Positions 19,427-28,669 of a stretch of 64,000 nucleotides of DNA are shown here, piece after piece (the stretch's first letter is position 1; each line of letters begins with the position of its first letter). The DNA is from Sphaerisporangium sp040649355 (GTDB taxonomy: Bacteria > Actinomycetota > Actinomycetes > Streptosporangiales > Streptosporangiaceae): contig NZ_JBICTU010000027.1 of NCBI RefSeq assembly GCF_043197795.1, forward strand, positions 52,824 through 116,823. The letters run 5' to 3'. The translations under genes were made by a program, and so were the position numbers. The notes beneath the pieces are model-generated. The model saw nothing but the letters and a program-made list of their open reading frames with translations, was not told the DNA's origin and searched no databases.

Positions 19427-19604
19427 GTCCCCCTTGATCCCCCGATTCGCCTGGTCATTCCCCTCACGTTCCGGCCGGCCGAAAGCCGGTCGGGTTCGCC
19501 TCCCCGGGCACAGAGAGGAATGTTTGTCCGGTCGGGGGGTACGCATGACCCGCGCTTTCGCGGAAGGCGTCCTGCGCGATCAAAGACGATCAGGGGGCGT
19601 GCCC

Positions 19605-21077
19605 ATGTCTGTTTTCCGTACCAAGACGGTCGAGCGCTCGATCGAGGACACCGAGTCGCCCGAGCACCGGCTCCGCCGCAACCTGAGCGCCCTCGACCTG
19701 ACCGTGTTCGGTGTGGGCGTGATCGTCGGCACGGGCATCTTCGTCCTCACGGGCCAGGTGGCCAGGGACACCTCCGGCCCGGCCGTCGCCATCTCGTTCG
19801 TCGTCGCGGGCGTCGTCTGCGCGCTCGCCGCCCTGTGCTACGCCGAGTTCGCCTCGACCGTGCCGGTGGCCGGCTCCGCGTACACGTTCTCGTACGCCAC
19901 CATCGGCGAGTTCCCCGCGTGGATCGTCGGGTGGGACCTGATGCTGGAGCTGGCCCTCGGCGGCGCGGTCGTCGCGGTCGGATGGTCCGGCTACTTCGCC
20001 GAGCTCCTGGCCACTCTGGGCATCCACCTGCCCGCCACGCTCGCAGGCGAGCACGCCGCCTTCAACGTCCCCGCCGTCGTGATCGTGCTCGCGCTCACGG
20101 CCGTGCTGGTGGCCGGCATCAAGCTGTCCGCGCGGTTCAACCTGGTCGTGGTCACGATCAAGGTGGCCGTCGTGCTGCTGGTCATCGTGGCGGGGCTGTT
20201 CTTCGTGAGGAGCTCCAACTACAGCCCGTTCATCCCGCCGTCCCAGCCCATCCCGGCGGCGGACGGCCTCAAGGCGCCGCTGATCCAGGTGCTGTTCGGC
20301 GTCTCCCCGGCGGCCTACGGCGTGCTCGGCGTCTTCTCGGGCGCGGCCATCGTCTTCTTCGCCTTCATCGGCTTCGACGTGGTGGCCACCGCCGCGGAGG
20401 AGACCAAGAAGCCGCAGCGCGACCTGCCCATCGGCATCATCGCGTCCCTGGTGATCTGCACGGTCCTGTACGTCGCGGTGTCGCTGGTCGTCGTCGGCAT
20501 GCAGCCGTACTACCGGCTCAGCCGGTCGGCGCCGCTGGCGGGCGCGTTCCGCGTCGTGGGCCAGGACTGGCTGGCCACGATCATCAGCGTCGGCGCCCTG
20601 GCCGGGCTCACGACCGTCGTGATGATCCTGATGCTCGGCCAGAGCCGCATCTTCTTCGCCATGAGCCGCGACAACCTGCTTCCCCGGGGGCTGGCCGCCG
20701 TCCATCCCCGTTTCGGCACCCCGTACCGCATCACGATCATCATCGGCGTGGCGACGGCGCTGCTGGCCGGGCTCATCCCGCTGTCGGCCCTGGCCGAGCT
20801 GGTCAACATCGGGACGCTGTTCGCGTTCATCCTGGTCTCCGCCGGTGTCGTCATCCTGCGCAGGACCCGGCCCGACCTGCCCCGCGCCTTCCGTACGCCG
20901 CTGGTCCCGCTGGTGCCGATCCTGTCGGTGCTGGCCTGCCTCTACCTCATGCTGAACCTCCCCGTCGAGACGTGGCTGAGGTTCGTGATCTGGATGGCGA
21001 TCGGGGTCGTGCTCTACTTCGTGTACGGCATGCGGCACAGCCGGGTCGGCGACCGGCCCCCGGTCGCCGTGCGGTGA
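19605..21077 (+). CDS. APC-family amino-acid permease (CAT subgroup, YfnA-like)
   Basis: 490 residues with about twelve transmembrane helices. The first helix carries GVGVIVGTGIFVLTG, the APC substrate-binding break, and FFAFIGFDVVATAAEETKKP is characteristic of cationic-amino-acid-type transporters. The ATG at 19605 is chosen because AGGGGG lies 8 nt upstream and homologous N-termini begin with similar KTVERSIEDTE sequence; a longer open frame exists but lacks a ribosome site. Not obviously linked to its neighbours. Confidence 0.9.
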   Translation: MSVFRTKTVERSIEDTESPEHRLRRNLSALDLTVFGVGVIVGTGIFVLTGQVARDTSGPAVAISFVVAGVVCALAALCYAEFASTVPVAGSAYTFSYATIGEFPAWIVGWDLMLELALGGAVVAVGWSGYFAELLATLGIHLPATLAGEHAAFNVPAVVIVLALTAVLVAGIKLSARFNLVVVTIKVAVVLLVIVAGLFFVRSSNYSPFIPPSQPIPAADGLKAPLIQVLFGVSPAAYGVLGVFSGAAIVFFAFIGFDVVATAAEETKKPQRDLPIGIIASLVICTVLYVAVSLVVVGMQPYYRLSRSAPLAGAFRVVGQDWLATIISVGALAGLTTVVMILMLGQSRIFFAMSRDNLLPRGLAAVHPRFGTPYRITIIIGVATALLAGLIPLSALAELVNIGTLFAFILVSAGVVILRRTRPDLPRAFRTPLVPLVPILSVLACLYLMLNLPVETWLRFVIWMAIGVVLYFVYGMRHSRVGDRPPVAVR

Positions 21078-21181
21078 CCCTTTCGCAGGACCACGACGCC
21101 TCCGAACGATAGACCCGTGCGCGGGCGCCGGAGACCGCTGGACAATGAGAAGGGAGCCGGGCGGGGCACGGGAGGAAGACC

Positions 21182-22192
21182 ATGGTCACGCTGGAAGACG
21201 TCGCCAGGGACGCGGGGGTGTCGCTGGCGACCGCCTCGCGGGTGCTCAACGGCAGCAGCCGCCAGGTGGGAGCGGCCATGCGGGCACGGGTCGAGTCCTC
21301 GGCGGCCAGGCTCGGCTACCGCGTGGACGCGGCCGCGCAGACCCTGGCGCGGGGCGCGAGCAACGTCGTCGGCCTGGTGATCCAGGACCTGACCGACCCC
21401 TACTTCGCGGCCATCGCCGACGGGGCCATCCGCGCCGCCGACCTGCACGACATGGTGGTGACGCTCGGCACCACCTACCGCGACCCCCGGCGCGAGATCG
21501 CCCTGGTCGCCACGCTGAACGCCCAGCGGGCCCGTGCGGTGCTGATCGCCGGGTCGCGCGTCGTGGACGACGCCATGATCCGGCGCCTGCGCGCCGAGCT
21601 CGACTTCTACCGCGCCTCGGGGGGCCGGGTCGCCATCATCGGGCAGGACCTGCTCGGCACCGACACCGTGGCGCCCCTGAACCACGAGGGGGCGCGCAAG
21701 CTCGCGGTCGCGCTCGCGGGCCAGGGGCACCGCCGGTTCGCCGTGCTCGCGGGGCCGACGAACCTCTACACCGCCATCGACCGGGCGGCCGGCTTCGCCG
21801 AGGGGCTCCGCGAGCTCGGCCTGCCCGCGCCGATCGTGGTTCACGGCGGGTTCGACAGGGACGGCGGGTACGCCTCCGCCGTGGAGCTGGTCCGCATGGA
21901 GACCGGCGCCACCTGCGTGTTCGCGGTCAACGACGTGATGGCGGTCGGGGCGCTGGCCGCCTTCAGGGCGCAGGGGGTCGACGTGCCGGGCGATCTGTCG
22001 ATGGCGGGGTTCGACGACATCGCCTCGCTGCGCGACCTCGCCCCGGCGCTGACGACGGTACGGCTGCCGCTCGCGCGCATGGGGTCGCTCGCGCTCGACC
22101 TCGCGCTCACACGGGAGGACGTCCCGAGACGGACGCCCGTCGAGGGCGAGGTCGTCCTCCGCGAGAGCGTGCGAAAGCTGACCGACGCCTGA
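21182..22192 (+). CDS. LacI-family transcriptional regulator
   Basis: 336 residues with an N-terminal LacI helix-turn-helix (TLEDVARDAGVSLATASRVL), the hinge region and a sugar-binding core (VVGLVIQDLTDPYFAAIADG, CVFAVNDVMAVGALAAF, SMAGFDDIASL). GGGAGG precedes the ATG by about 7 nt. No sugar genes are adjacent, so its target is unclear. It is the only LacI protein in the window, and four LacI-type palindromes lie at 57-62 kb, but a link over 35 kb is speculative. Confidence 0.9.
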   Translation: MVTLEDVARDAGVSLATASRVLNGSSRQVGAAMRARVESSAARLGYRVDAAAQTLARGASNVVGLVIQDLTDPYFAAIADGAIRAADLHDMVVTLGTTYRDPRREIALVATLNAQRARAVLIAGSRVVDDAMIRRLRAELDFYRASGGRVAIIGQDLLGTDTVAPLNHEGARKLAVALAGQGHRRFAVLAGPTNLYTAIDRAAGFAEGLRELGLPAPIVVHGGFDRDGGYASAVELVRMETGATCVFAVNDVMAVGALAAFRAQGVDVPGDLSMAGFDDIASLRDLAPALTTVRLPLARMGSLALDLALTREDVPRRTPVEGEVVLRESVRKLTDA

Positions 22193-22193
22193 C

Positions 22194-22251
22194 GCGTCCG
22201 CGTACGAGCCGGCGGACGCCTCACCGCGTCCGCGTACGAGCCGGCGGACGC
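22194..22251. terminator. Two direct copies of a 26-bp hairpin, between convergent genes
   Basis: A 26-bp unit occurs at 22194-22219 and again, identically, at 22226-22251. Each copy is self-complementary (GCGTCCGC / GCGGACGC, 8-bp stem, 10-nt loop). The pair directly follows the LacI gene and faces the end of the ribonuclease D gene, so it is best read as a duplicated bidirectional terminator. Confidence 0.7.
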
Positions 22252-22314
22252 GGGCCGGCCCGCGGCGAACGCCTGACCGCGAGGGTGTGAGGGAACCTTA
22301 CTTCGTAAAGGCGG

Positions 22315-23562
22315 TCACTCTTTGGGCTCGTCCTTGGCGGCCAGACGGGTCAAGGCCGCCGACAGGGGACGCGCCGTCAGGGCGATCTGCCACTCGCGGG
22401 CGCCCAGCTCGCGCAGGCGCGCCTCCACCGCCCCCTCGTCGAGGTCGGCGGGAGGCTCCCAGGTGAGCCGCCGGATGGCCTCCGGCTGGAGCAGGTTCTC
22501 CGTGGGCATGTGATGGGTCTCGGCCAGCGCCGCCACCGCCGCCCTGGCGCCCGCCAGCCGCTTGGCGGCGGCCGGATCGCGGTCGGCCCAGCGGTTGGCC
22601 GGCGGGGGACCGTCCCCCGGGCCGCTCGGCTGGGGGAGCTGCGGCTCCGACAGCACGCGTGCCCGCCCGATGGCGTTGAGCCAGTCGCGCAGGTGGCGCC
22701 GGGCGCTGCGCCCGGTGAACGGGGCTATGTCGGTCAGGGCCTTGGTCGTGCGCGGCTGCTCCAGCGCGGCGGTCACGATCGCCGAGTCCGGCAGCACCCG
22801 CCCGGGTGCCAGGTCGGCCTCGCGCGCCAGCTCGTCGCGCAACGTCCACAGCTCACGGACCACTGCGAGGCCGCGCAGGGAGCGCACTCGGTGGATGCCG
22901 GAGGTGCGCCGCCAGGGGTCGGTGCGCGGCGGCGCCGGGGGAGCGGCCAGGATCGACGCGAACTCCTCCTGCGCCCATGCCAGCTTCCCCTCGGCGGCCA
23001 GCTCGTCGTGGAGCATGTCGCGCAGCTCGATGAGCACCTCGACGTCGAGCGCGGCGTAGCGCAGCCAGTCCTCGGGGAGCGGCCGGTGGGACCAGTCGGC
23101 CGCCGAGTGGCCCTTCTCCAGGCGCAGCCCGAGGACGTTCTCGACCATCGTGCCGAGGCCGACGCGCTCGTAGCCGAGGAGCCGTCCGGCCAGCTCGGTG
23201 TCGAACAGCTTGCGGGGGGTGAAGCCGATCTCCGCCAGGCAGGCGAGATCCTGCGTGGCGGCGTGCAGGACGATCTCGGCGTCGGCCAGCGCCGCGTCCA
23301 GCTCGGACAGATCGGGGCAGGAGATGGGGTCGATGAGCGCGCTGCCGGCGCCGGCGCGGCGGAGCTGCACGAGGTACGCCCGGCCGCTGTAGCGGTAGCC
23401 GGACGCGCGCTCGGCGTCGACGGCGACCGGGCCGGTGCCCTTGGCGAACGCGCGTACGGCCGCCGCGAGCGCGGCGGGGTCCTCGATGACCGGCGGGATG
23501 CCCTCGCGGGGCTCCAGAAGCGGGACTATCTCGGATGCGGGGATGATTTCGTCGTCGGTCAC
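22315..23562 (-). CDS. rnd: Ribonuclease D-like 3'-5' exonuclease with HRDC domain
   Basis: 415 residues. The DEDD exonuclease motifs are visible: VAVDAERASGYRY (Exo I, D49/E51), HAATQDLACL (Exo II) and LRYAALDVEVL (Exo III with the Y/D pair). A helical HRDC nucleic-acid-binding domain follows (VVRELWTLRDELAREADLAPGRVLPD). It trims 3' ends of structured RNA precursors. The GTG at 23562 overlaps the stop of the DUF3000 gene as GTGA, so the two are translationally coupled, an arrangement conserved in many actinobacteria. Confidence 0.92.
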   Translation of the reverse strand: MTDDEIIPASEIVPLLEPREGIPPVIEDPAALAAAVRAFAKGTGPVAVDAERASGYRYSGRAYLVQLRRAGAGSALIDPISCPDLSELDAALADAEIVLHAATQDLACLAEIGFTPRKLFDTELAGRLLGYERVGLGTMVENVLGLRLEKGHSAADWSHRPLPEDWLRYAALDVEVLIELRDMLHDELAAEGKLAWAQEEFASILAAPPAPPRTDPWRRTSGIHRVRSLRGLAVVRELWTLRDELAREADLAPGRVLPDSAIVTAALEQPRTTKALTDIAPFTGRSARRHLRDWLNAIGRARVLSEPQLPQPSGPGDGPPPANRWADRDPAAAKRLAGARAAVAALAETHHMPTENLLQPEAIRRLTWEPPADLDEGAVEARLRELGAREWQIALTARPLSAALTRLAAKDEPKE

Positions 23563-24161
23563 GTCCTGAAGGACTCCGGGTCTTCGCGACGCGCGGACCG
23601 TTGCGGGAGGGCCGCGACGTCGGGTGGCAGGGGTGGGATGCCCGCGGCGAGGCACATCAGGTCACACCAGGCGGCGACGTGCGCCGAGAGGTCCTCCTCC
23701 AGGGGGGACCACGACGCGCGCAGCTCCAGCTCGGTGGTGACCGGGTCGTCGGCCTTGTTGCCGAACCCCTCGGAAACGGCGCGGGTGACCGTGCCGCCCG
23801 CGGCGGCGTAGCGGGCATGGCGTGAGTCGAGGGCCTCGGTCAGCCAGCTCCACGCCACCGGCCCGAGCATCGGGTCGGAGGTGATCTCCGGCTCCATGTC
23901 GGCGCGGACGTAGGCGACCAACCGGAAGGGACCGTCCCATCCGCGCTGGCCGTCGGGGTCGAACAACATGATCAGCCGGCCTACCGCGAGCTCGTCGTCG
24001 TCGCGGTAGACGGATGCTCCGACCGCGCCGGAGTAGGGGGCGAGCCGCTGGGGGGCGGGGATGTCCTCCAGCTCGATCTCGGGCCTGACCTCGGCGGGAC
24101 GCAGGCTTTCCAGGGCCCGCCGGAATGCGGCAGGCGCCGGTGGCGCGTCACCGATGGTCAT
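23559..24161 (-). CDS. DUF3000 family protein
   Basis: About 200 residues, soluble, of the actinobacterial DUF3000 family (RLAPYSGAVGASVYRDD, FDPDGQRGWDGPFRLVAYVRA and AHVAAWCDLMCLAAGIPP are characteristic). Function unknown. It sits between hemE and ribonuclease D, as in many actinomycetes, and is coupled to the latter. ATG at 24161 is chosen for similarity to other family N-termini; an upstream in-frame ATG would add 20 residues, and neither has a good ribosome site. Confidence 0.85.
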   Translation of the reverse strand: MTIGDAPPAPAAFRRALESLRPAEVRPEIELEDIPAPQRLAPYSGAVGASVYRDDDELAVGRLIMLFDPDGQRGWDGPFRLVAYVRADMEPEITSDPMLGPVAWSWLTEALDSRHARYAAAGGTVTRAVSEGFGNKADDPVTTELELRASWSPLEEDLSAHVAAWCDLMCLAAGIPPLPPDVAALPQRSARREDPESFRT

Positions 24162-24230
24162 GATGGCAGCGTAGGCCGGAGTGGGCGATGCCGGAAGCGG
24201 GGGGGTATGCGCCGGATGCACGGGTGGTGA

Positions 24231-24389
24231 TCAAGCCGCGATCACCGGGCCGTCGCCGCGCTTCACGGAATCCCGGTCGCGGCCGTCGTCGTGCCCGTAG
24301 AGGCGGCGTCGCCGCTCGTATCCCCGTTCGCCGGCAATGAGCGCACAACGCACAGTGCGGTGCTCGGTGGAACTCCACATCGCGGTCAT
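24231..24389 (-). CDS. Possible small protein, unknown
   Basis: A 52-codon frame (starts MTAMWSSTEHRT, ends GDGPVIAA) preceded by GAAAGG 6 nt upstream and with about 80% G/C at third positions. It is Arg-rich and has no recognisable domain. The good ribosome site is the main reason for listing it; it could be spurious. Confidence 0.35.
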   Translation of the reverse strand: MTAMWSSTEHRTVRCALIAGERGYERRRRLYGHDDGRDRDSVKRGDGPVIAA

Positions 24390-24873
24390 CGCGAGCCTTT
24401 CGTCGGGTCCCGGGATCGAGAGTACGGACGGACAGGAGTGCGCGTCGCCGGGCCGGCGCTTCCCACCCGCGCGCCTTTGTCCGTGAACTCGATGACTGGT
24501 CCGACGTTGACACGTCACGGCGACATTTCCCCGCAACGCGCTCGGCGTGTCCCGAAAGTGGTCACGGAATCAGCGCCGCGCGGTGTTTTGACGAACATTT
24601 GAGCCAGCCGCGACATGATCACGGACCTCACGTGAGACGTACCTTACCCGCGCTTGGGATTGCCTTGACGCGGCAGGCGGCCGTTCGGGCCCGAACCGGC
24701 CTACCGAACCAGACATAGTGTACGGTTCGCGGCTTCATTAGCATGACGGGACATCAGCCCGGTAAGTATCTTTTTCGCGGCAAGCTTTGGTATCAGGCCC
24801 CGGCGCCGGTCCCGGGACGACAGGGCACGCACGCGGTGCGTGGACCGGCCCCTCGCCGTGGCACCCTGGATAG
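24390..24873. promoter_or_regulatory. Intergenic region upstream of hemE with palindromes
   Basis: About 480 bp without a convincing gene. It contains the 14-bp perfect palindrome GTTCGGGCCCGAAC (24683-24696) and, just after it, CGAACC and GGTTCG half-sites at 24705-24710 and 24724-24729, bracketing AT-rich sequence CATAGT that could be a -10 region. These may be operator sites for hemE; no regulator can be named. Confidence 0.35.
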
Positions 24874-25911
24874 GTGAATCCCGAGACCGCCGAGTCCCCG
24901 TTCGTCCGTGCCTGCCGGCGACTTCCCGTGCCCCACACGCCCGTCTGGTACATGCGCCAGGCCGGGCGCTCGCTGCCCGAATACCGCGCGGTGCGCGCCG
25001 ACGTGCCGATGCTCACCGCGTGCGCGACGCCGGACCTCATCGTGGAGATCACGATGCAGCCCGTGCGGCGGTACGGGGTGGACGCGGCGATCTTCTTCAG
25101 CGACATCGTGGTGCCGCTCAAGGCCATCGGGATCGACCTCGACATCAAGCCCGGCGTCGGCCCCGTCGTCGCCGCCCCGATCAGGGACACCGCCGCGGTC
25201 GGCACCCTGCGCGCCCTCGACGCCGGCGACGTGCCGTATGTCACCGAGGCCATCCACGCGCTGACCAAGGAGCTCGGCCCCACGCCGCTCATCGGGTTCG
25301 CCGGCGCCCCCTTCACGCTGGCGTCCTACCTGATCGAGGGCGGGCCGTCCAAGAACCACGACCACACCAAGGCCATGATGTACGGCGAGCCCGCGCTGTG
25401 GGACACGCTGATGAGCCGTCTCACCGACATCACCCTGGCCTACCTGCGGTTGCAGATCGACGCGGGCGCCTCGGCGGTCCAGCTGTTCGACTCCTGGGTC
25501 GGCGCCGTCGCCCCCGGCGACTACCGCGAGTTCGTCCTCCCGTACACCAGCCGCATCTTCGCCGGCCTGGCCGACCTCGACGTGCCGCGCATCCACTTCG
25601 GCGTCGGCACCGGCGAGCTGCTCGGGCTGCTCGGCGAGGCCGGCGCCGACGTGGTGGGCGTCGACTGGCGGGTGCCGCTCGACGAGGCCGCGCGCCGCGT
25701 CGGCCCCGGCAAGGCGCTCCAGGGCAACCTGGACCCGGCGGTCCTGTTCGCGCCCTGGGACGTCGTGGAGGCCCGCGCCCGCGACATCGTCACCCGTGGA
25801 CGGGCGGTGGAGGGCCATGTGTTCAACCTCGGCCACGGGGTGCTGCCCACGACCGATCCCGGCCAGCTCGCCCGCCTCACCGACTTCGTTCACGAGGTGT
25901 CCGTCCGCTGA
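24874..25911 (+). CDS. hemE: Uroporphyrinogen decarboxylase
   Basis: 345 residues, standard length. The N-terminal signature VWYMRQAGRSLPEYR binds the substrate carboxylates, and GFAGAPFTLASYLIEGG plus FNLGHGVLPTTDP are further HemE signatures. It converts uroporphyrinogen III to coproporphyrinogen III in the cytoplasm. GTG start. It is the first of a heme cluster with cgoX and chdC further right. Its stop directly abuts the stop of the convergent DUF4349 gene, leaving no room for a terminator between them. Confidence 0.96.
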   Translation: MNPETAESPFVRACRRLPVPHTPVWYMRQAGRSLPEYRAVRADVPMLTACATPDLIVEITMQPVRRYGVDAAIFFSDIVVPLKAIGIDLDIKPGVGPVVAAPIRDTAAVGTLRALDAGDVPYVTEAIHALTKELGPTPLIGFAGAPFTLASYLIEGGPSKNHDHTKAMMYGEPALWDTLMSRLTDITLAYLRLQIDAGASAVQLFDSWVGAVAPGDYREFVLPYTSRIFAGLADLDVPRIHFGVGTGELLGLLGEAGADVVGVDWRVPLDEAARRVGPGKALQGNLDPAVLFAPWDVVEARARDIVTRGRAVEGHVFNLGHGVLPTTDPGQLARLTDFVHEVSVR

Positions 25912-27039
25912 TCACCGCTCCGGGGGCCCCTCAGGAGTGTCACGAGCGTCTGGGGCGTCCTGCTGGGGGCTCTCACCCTCCTCGGGCGCGACGGGCGTCC
26001 AGGGGGCGTAAGGCTTCTCAGGGACGTCCGGCTTCTCTGGGACGTCCGGCTTCCCAGGGGCGTCCGGCTTCCCGGGGACGTCCGGTCTATCGGGGGCGTC
26101 CGGTGCGGGTCGTCGCGCGGTGGCGTGGCGCTGGAGGGACGGCACGCGCCGCCGTACGGCCACGTAGGCGATCCAGAGCACGCCGAGCACCACCAGCCAG
26201 GGCAGGAGCGCGCCGAAGACCGTCAGGGCGATCCTCGTCGTGGTCGCCAGGGCGTGCCAGCCCGCCTTGAGGCCGCTGAGGAAGTTCGGCGGCGCCGGCT
26301 TGGGGGGCGTGGGCGCGGGGCGGGTGACGTGGACGAGGTTGAGGGTCAGCGTGCCGAGGGCCGTCTGGGCCGCCAGGGTCCTCTGCCGGGCCTGTAGCGA
26401 CTCCAGATCGGCCTCGCGGGTGGAGATCTCCCGCTCGACCTCCAGCACCTGGGCGATGGTCTTCGCCCTGGACATGAACTTTCGGACCTGGTCGAGCGCC
26501 GACTTGGACGACTTGACCCGGCTGTCCACGTCGGCGATCTGCTGGCTGACGTCCTCGGTGCCGAGGCTCAGCGACTCCCGGACGCCCAGGTCCTTGCCCA
26601 GTTGGTCGACCACGGCGGGATACCGGTCCGGGGGGATCTTGAAGACGATGGCCGACCTGCCCTCGCGCCCGTACGAGGTCGACCGCTCGCTGTCGACGCG
26701 CCCGCCCGCCGCGGTGACGATCTGCTTGGCCTTGTCGGCCGCGACGGTCACGTCCTTGACGCGGACCGCCATCTCGCCGGTGTAGACGATCGCCCGGTCC
26801 GCCTGCTTGACCTCGACCTTGGACGAGGACGCGGAGTCCCCCGAGCCCTGGCCCGCGGCCCCGCTCCCGCCCGCCCGCGTGTCGGCCTGTGCGGGCATTT
26901 CCGCCGGCCGCCGCGCGGCAGGATCGGCCGGAGCGGTCCCCGAGCTCGACTGGTCCCCGGACCCCCCGCAGGCGGAGACGGCGAGGACGACTGCCGCCAG
27001 GGTCACCATCAGGGACGGGCGGCTCCGTAGGATTCTCAT
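25912..27039 (-). CDS. DUF4349 domain lipoprotein with C-terminal membrane helix and repeat tail
   Basis: 375 residues. A lipoprotein signal (lipobox VSAC, Cys24) leads into a DUF4349 domain (about residues 90-270: YTGEMAVRVKDVTVAADKAK ... KSALDQVRKFMSRAKTIAQV), which includes a coiled-coil. One transmembrane helix follows (LLPWLVVLGVLWIAYVAV) and then a cytosolic or wall-facing Pro/Asp-rich tail of KPDVPE-type repeats. Function unknown; the family is predicted to sit in the cell envelope. The start chosen is the ATG at 27039, just before the signal peptide. It lies between hemE and cgoX, a neighbourhood often conserved in actinobacteria. Confidence 0.87.
   Translation of the reverse strand: MRILRSRPSLMVTLAAVVLAVSACGGSGDQSSSGTAPADPAARRPAEMPAQADTRAGGSGAAGQGSGDSASSSKVEVKQADRAIVYTGEMAVRVKDVTVAADKAKQIVTAAGGRVDSERSTSYGREGRSAIVFKIPPDRYPAVVDQLGKDLGVRESLSLGTEDVSQQIADVDSRVKSSKSALDQVRKFMSRAKTIAQVLEVEREISTREADLESLQARQRTLAAQTALGTLTLNLVHVTRPAPTPPKPAPPNFLSGLKAGWHALATTTRIALTVFGALLPWLVVLGVLWIAYVAVRRRVPSLQRHATARRPAPDAPDRPDVPGKPDAPGKPDVPEKPDVPEKPYAPWTPVAPEEGESPQQDAPDARDTPEGPPER
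26011..26100 (-). repeat. Five 18-bp tandem repeats in the DUF4349 tail
   Basis: Five imperfect 18-bp units (26011, 26029, 26047, 26065, 26083) built on CGGCTTCCCGGGGACGTC. They encode the hexapeptide repeat KPDVPE/KPDAPG and are probably length-variable. Confidence 0.85.
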
Positions 27040-27175
27040 GCCCTTGTTGACGAAACCGGCGAGCACCCGGTTTGAGCGGGCCGCGTCACAATGGCGTCAC
27101 GTTCTCCGCCCGCCGCCCCGGAGCCGCGCCGTGACCAGCGCACGAGGTGCTCGCGGGCGGGTAACGTCTGGAGAC

Positions 27176-28624
27176 ATGGAAGGGACTCGGCGGCACGTCG
27201 TGGTCGTGGGCGGGGGCATCGCCGGGCTGGCGGCGGCGTGGCATCTCCGCCAGGAGGACGAGAGCCTCTCGGTGACGGTGCTCGACGGCGCCTCGCGCAT
27301 CGGCGGCAAGCTGCTCGCCTCCGAGGTCGCGGGCATGCGGGTGGACGAGGGCGCTGAGGCCATGCTGGCCCGCCGCCCCGAGGGCAAGGAGCTCGCCCGC
27401 ATGGTCGGGCTCGGCGATGAGCTGGTCCACCCCGGCCCCACGGGCGCCTCGGTCTGGACGCGGGGCGAGCTGCGCGCCATGCCCAGGGGCCACGTCATGG
27501 GCGTGCCCTCCGACGTCGTCCAGCTCGGCCGCTCGGGCATTCTGTCGCCCGCGGGCCTCGCCCGGGTGCCGCTCGACCAGATCCTGCCCGCGACGCTGGT
27601 GAGCTCCGATGTCTCCGTCGCGGCGTACATCCGGGCGCGCATGGGCGGGGAGGTCGTCGACCGGCTGGTGGAGCCGCTGCTCGGCGGCGTCTACGCCGGG
27701 CGCGCGGAGTTCCTGTCGCTGGACGCGACCATGCCCCGCGTCGCGACGATCGCGCGCACCGAGCGCTCGCTGCTCCGGGCCGCCCGCGCGATCAGCGACG
27801 AGGCGCCGAAGGACGCGGGCCCGGTCTTCACCACCCTGAAGCGCGGCATGGGCAGCCTGCCGGAGGCGGTCGCGGCGGCGTCCGGCGCCCACATCAGGAC
27901 CGGCGTCATGGTGCGTGAGCTCCGGCGCACCCGCACCGGCTGGCGGCTGGTGGCCGGGCCCACGAGAGAGCCCGAGACGATCGAGGCCGACGCGGTGATC
28001 GTCGCGGTGCCCGCGCCGGCGGCGGGCAGGCTGCTCGGCGACGAGGTGCCCAAGGCCGCCGCGGAGCTGGCCCGCATCGAGTACGCCAGCATGGCGATCG
28101 TCACCCTGGCCTACCCGCGCGGGGCGTTCCCCGAGCAACCTGCGGGCAGCGGCTACCTGGTGCCCCCGATCGAGGGACGGGCGGTCAAGGCCGTGACGTT
28201 CAGCACGGTCAAGTGGCCCCATCTGGCCGAGAGCGACCCCGGCCTGCTGGTGCTGCGCTGCTCGATCGGGCGCCTGGGCGAGGAGTTCGTCCTCCAGCGC
28301 GACGACAACGAGCTGGTGGCGCTCGCCATGGCCGAGATGGCCGAGATCATGGGGGCGCGCGGGCTTCCCCTGTCGACCCGGGTGAGCCGCTGGGGCGGCG
28401 CCCTGCCGCAGTACGACGTGGGCCATCTCGACCGGGTCGCGCGCGTCCGCGCGGCGGTCGCCGTGCAGCCGGGCCTCGCGGTCTGCGGGGCCGCCTACGA
28501 CGGGCTGGGCATCCCGGCCTGCGTCGCGACCGCCCGCACGGCCGCGGCGGGGGTCCTGGCGTACCTGCGGGAGCGGCACGGGGGAGAATGGCGTGAGGAC
28601 CAGCGAGCGGCCGGCACCCGCTGA
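27176..28624 (+). CDS. cgoX: Coproporphyrinogen III oxidase, HemY-type flavoprotein
   Basis: 482 residues with the N-terminal FAD dinucleotide-binding motif VVVVGGGIAGLAAAWHLR and the amine-oxidase-like fold of HemY proteins (GAEAMLARRPEGKELARMVG, PLLGGVYAGRAEFLSLDATM, GAAYDGLGIPACVATARTAA). In Gram-positive bacteria using the coproporphyrin-dependent route this enzyme oxidises coproporphyrinogen III to coproporphyrin III. The coproheme decarboxylase gene right after it supports that reading over protoporphyrinogen oxidase. ATG at 27176; the ribosome site is weak. Confidence 0.93.
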   Translation: MEGTRRHVVVVGGGIAGLAAAWHLRQEDESLSVTVLDGASRIGGKLLASEVAGMRVDEGAEAMLARRPEGKELARMVGLGDELVHPGPTGASVWTRGELRAMPRGHVMGVPSDVVQLGRSGILSPAGLARVPLDQILPATLVSSDVSVAAYIRARMGGEVVDRLVEPLLGGVYAGRAEFLSLDATMPRVATIARTERSLLRAARAISDEAPKDAGPVFTTLKRGMGSLPEAVAAASGAHIRTGVMVRELRRTRTGWRLVAGPTREPETIEADAVIVAVPAPAAGRLLGDEVPKAAAELARIEYASMAIVTLAYPRGAFPEQPAGSGYLVPPIEGRAVKAVTFSTVKWPHLAESDPGLLVLRCSIGRLGEEFVLQRDDNELVALAMAEMAEIMGARGLPLSTRVSRWGGALPQYDVGHLDRVARVRAAVAVQPGLAVCGAAYDGLGIPACVATARTAAAGVLAYLRERHGGEWREDQRAAGTR

Positions 28625-28669
28625 GAGCCCCGCTGGCGTCAGGCGATTGAAGCTGTCGATGGAAGGCGA

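Noticed and set aside
17285..19546. 753-codon open frame antisense to dxs
   Set aside because: Low-complexity His/Arg/Asp/Val-rich translation, the mirror of dxs codon bias; no domain.
19590..21038. 482-codon open frame antisense to the APC permease
   Set aside because: Shadow of a membrane-protein gene; its composition is unnatural (Asp/His/Arg/Gln-rich).
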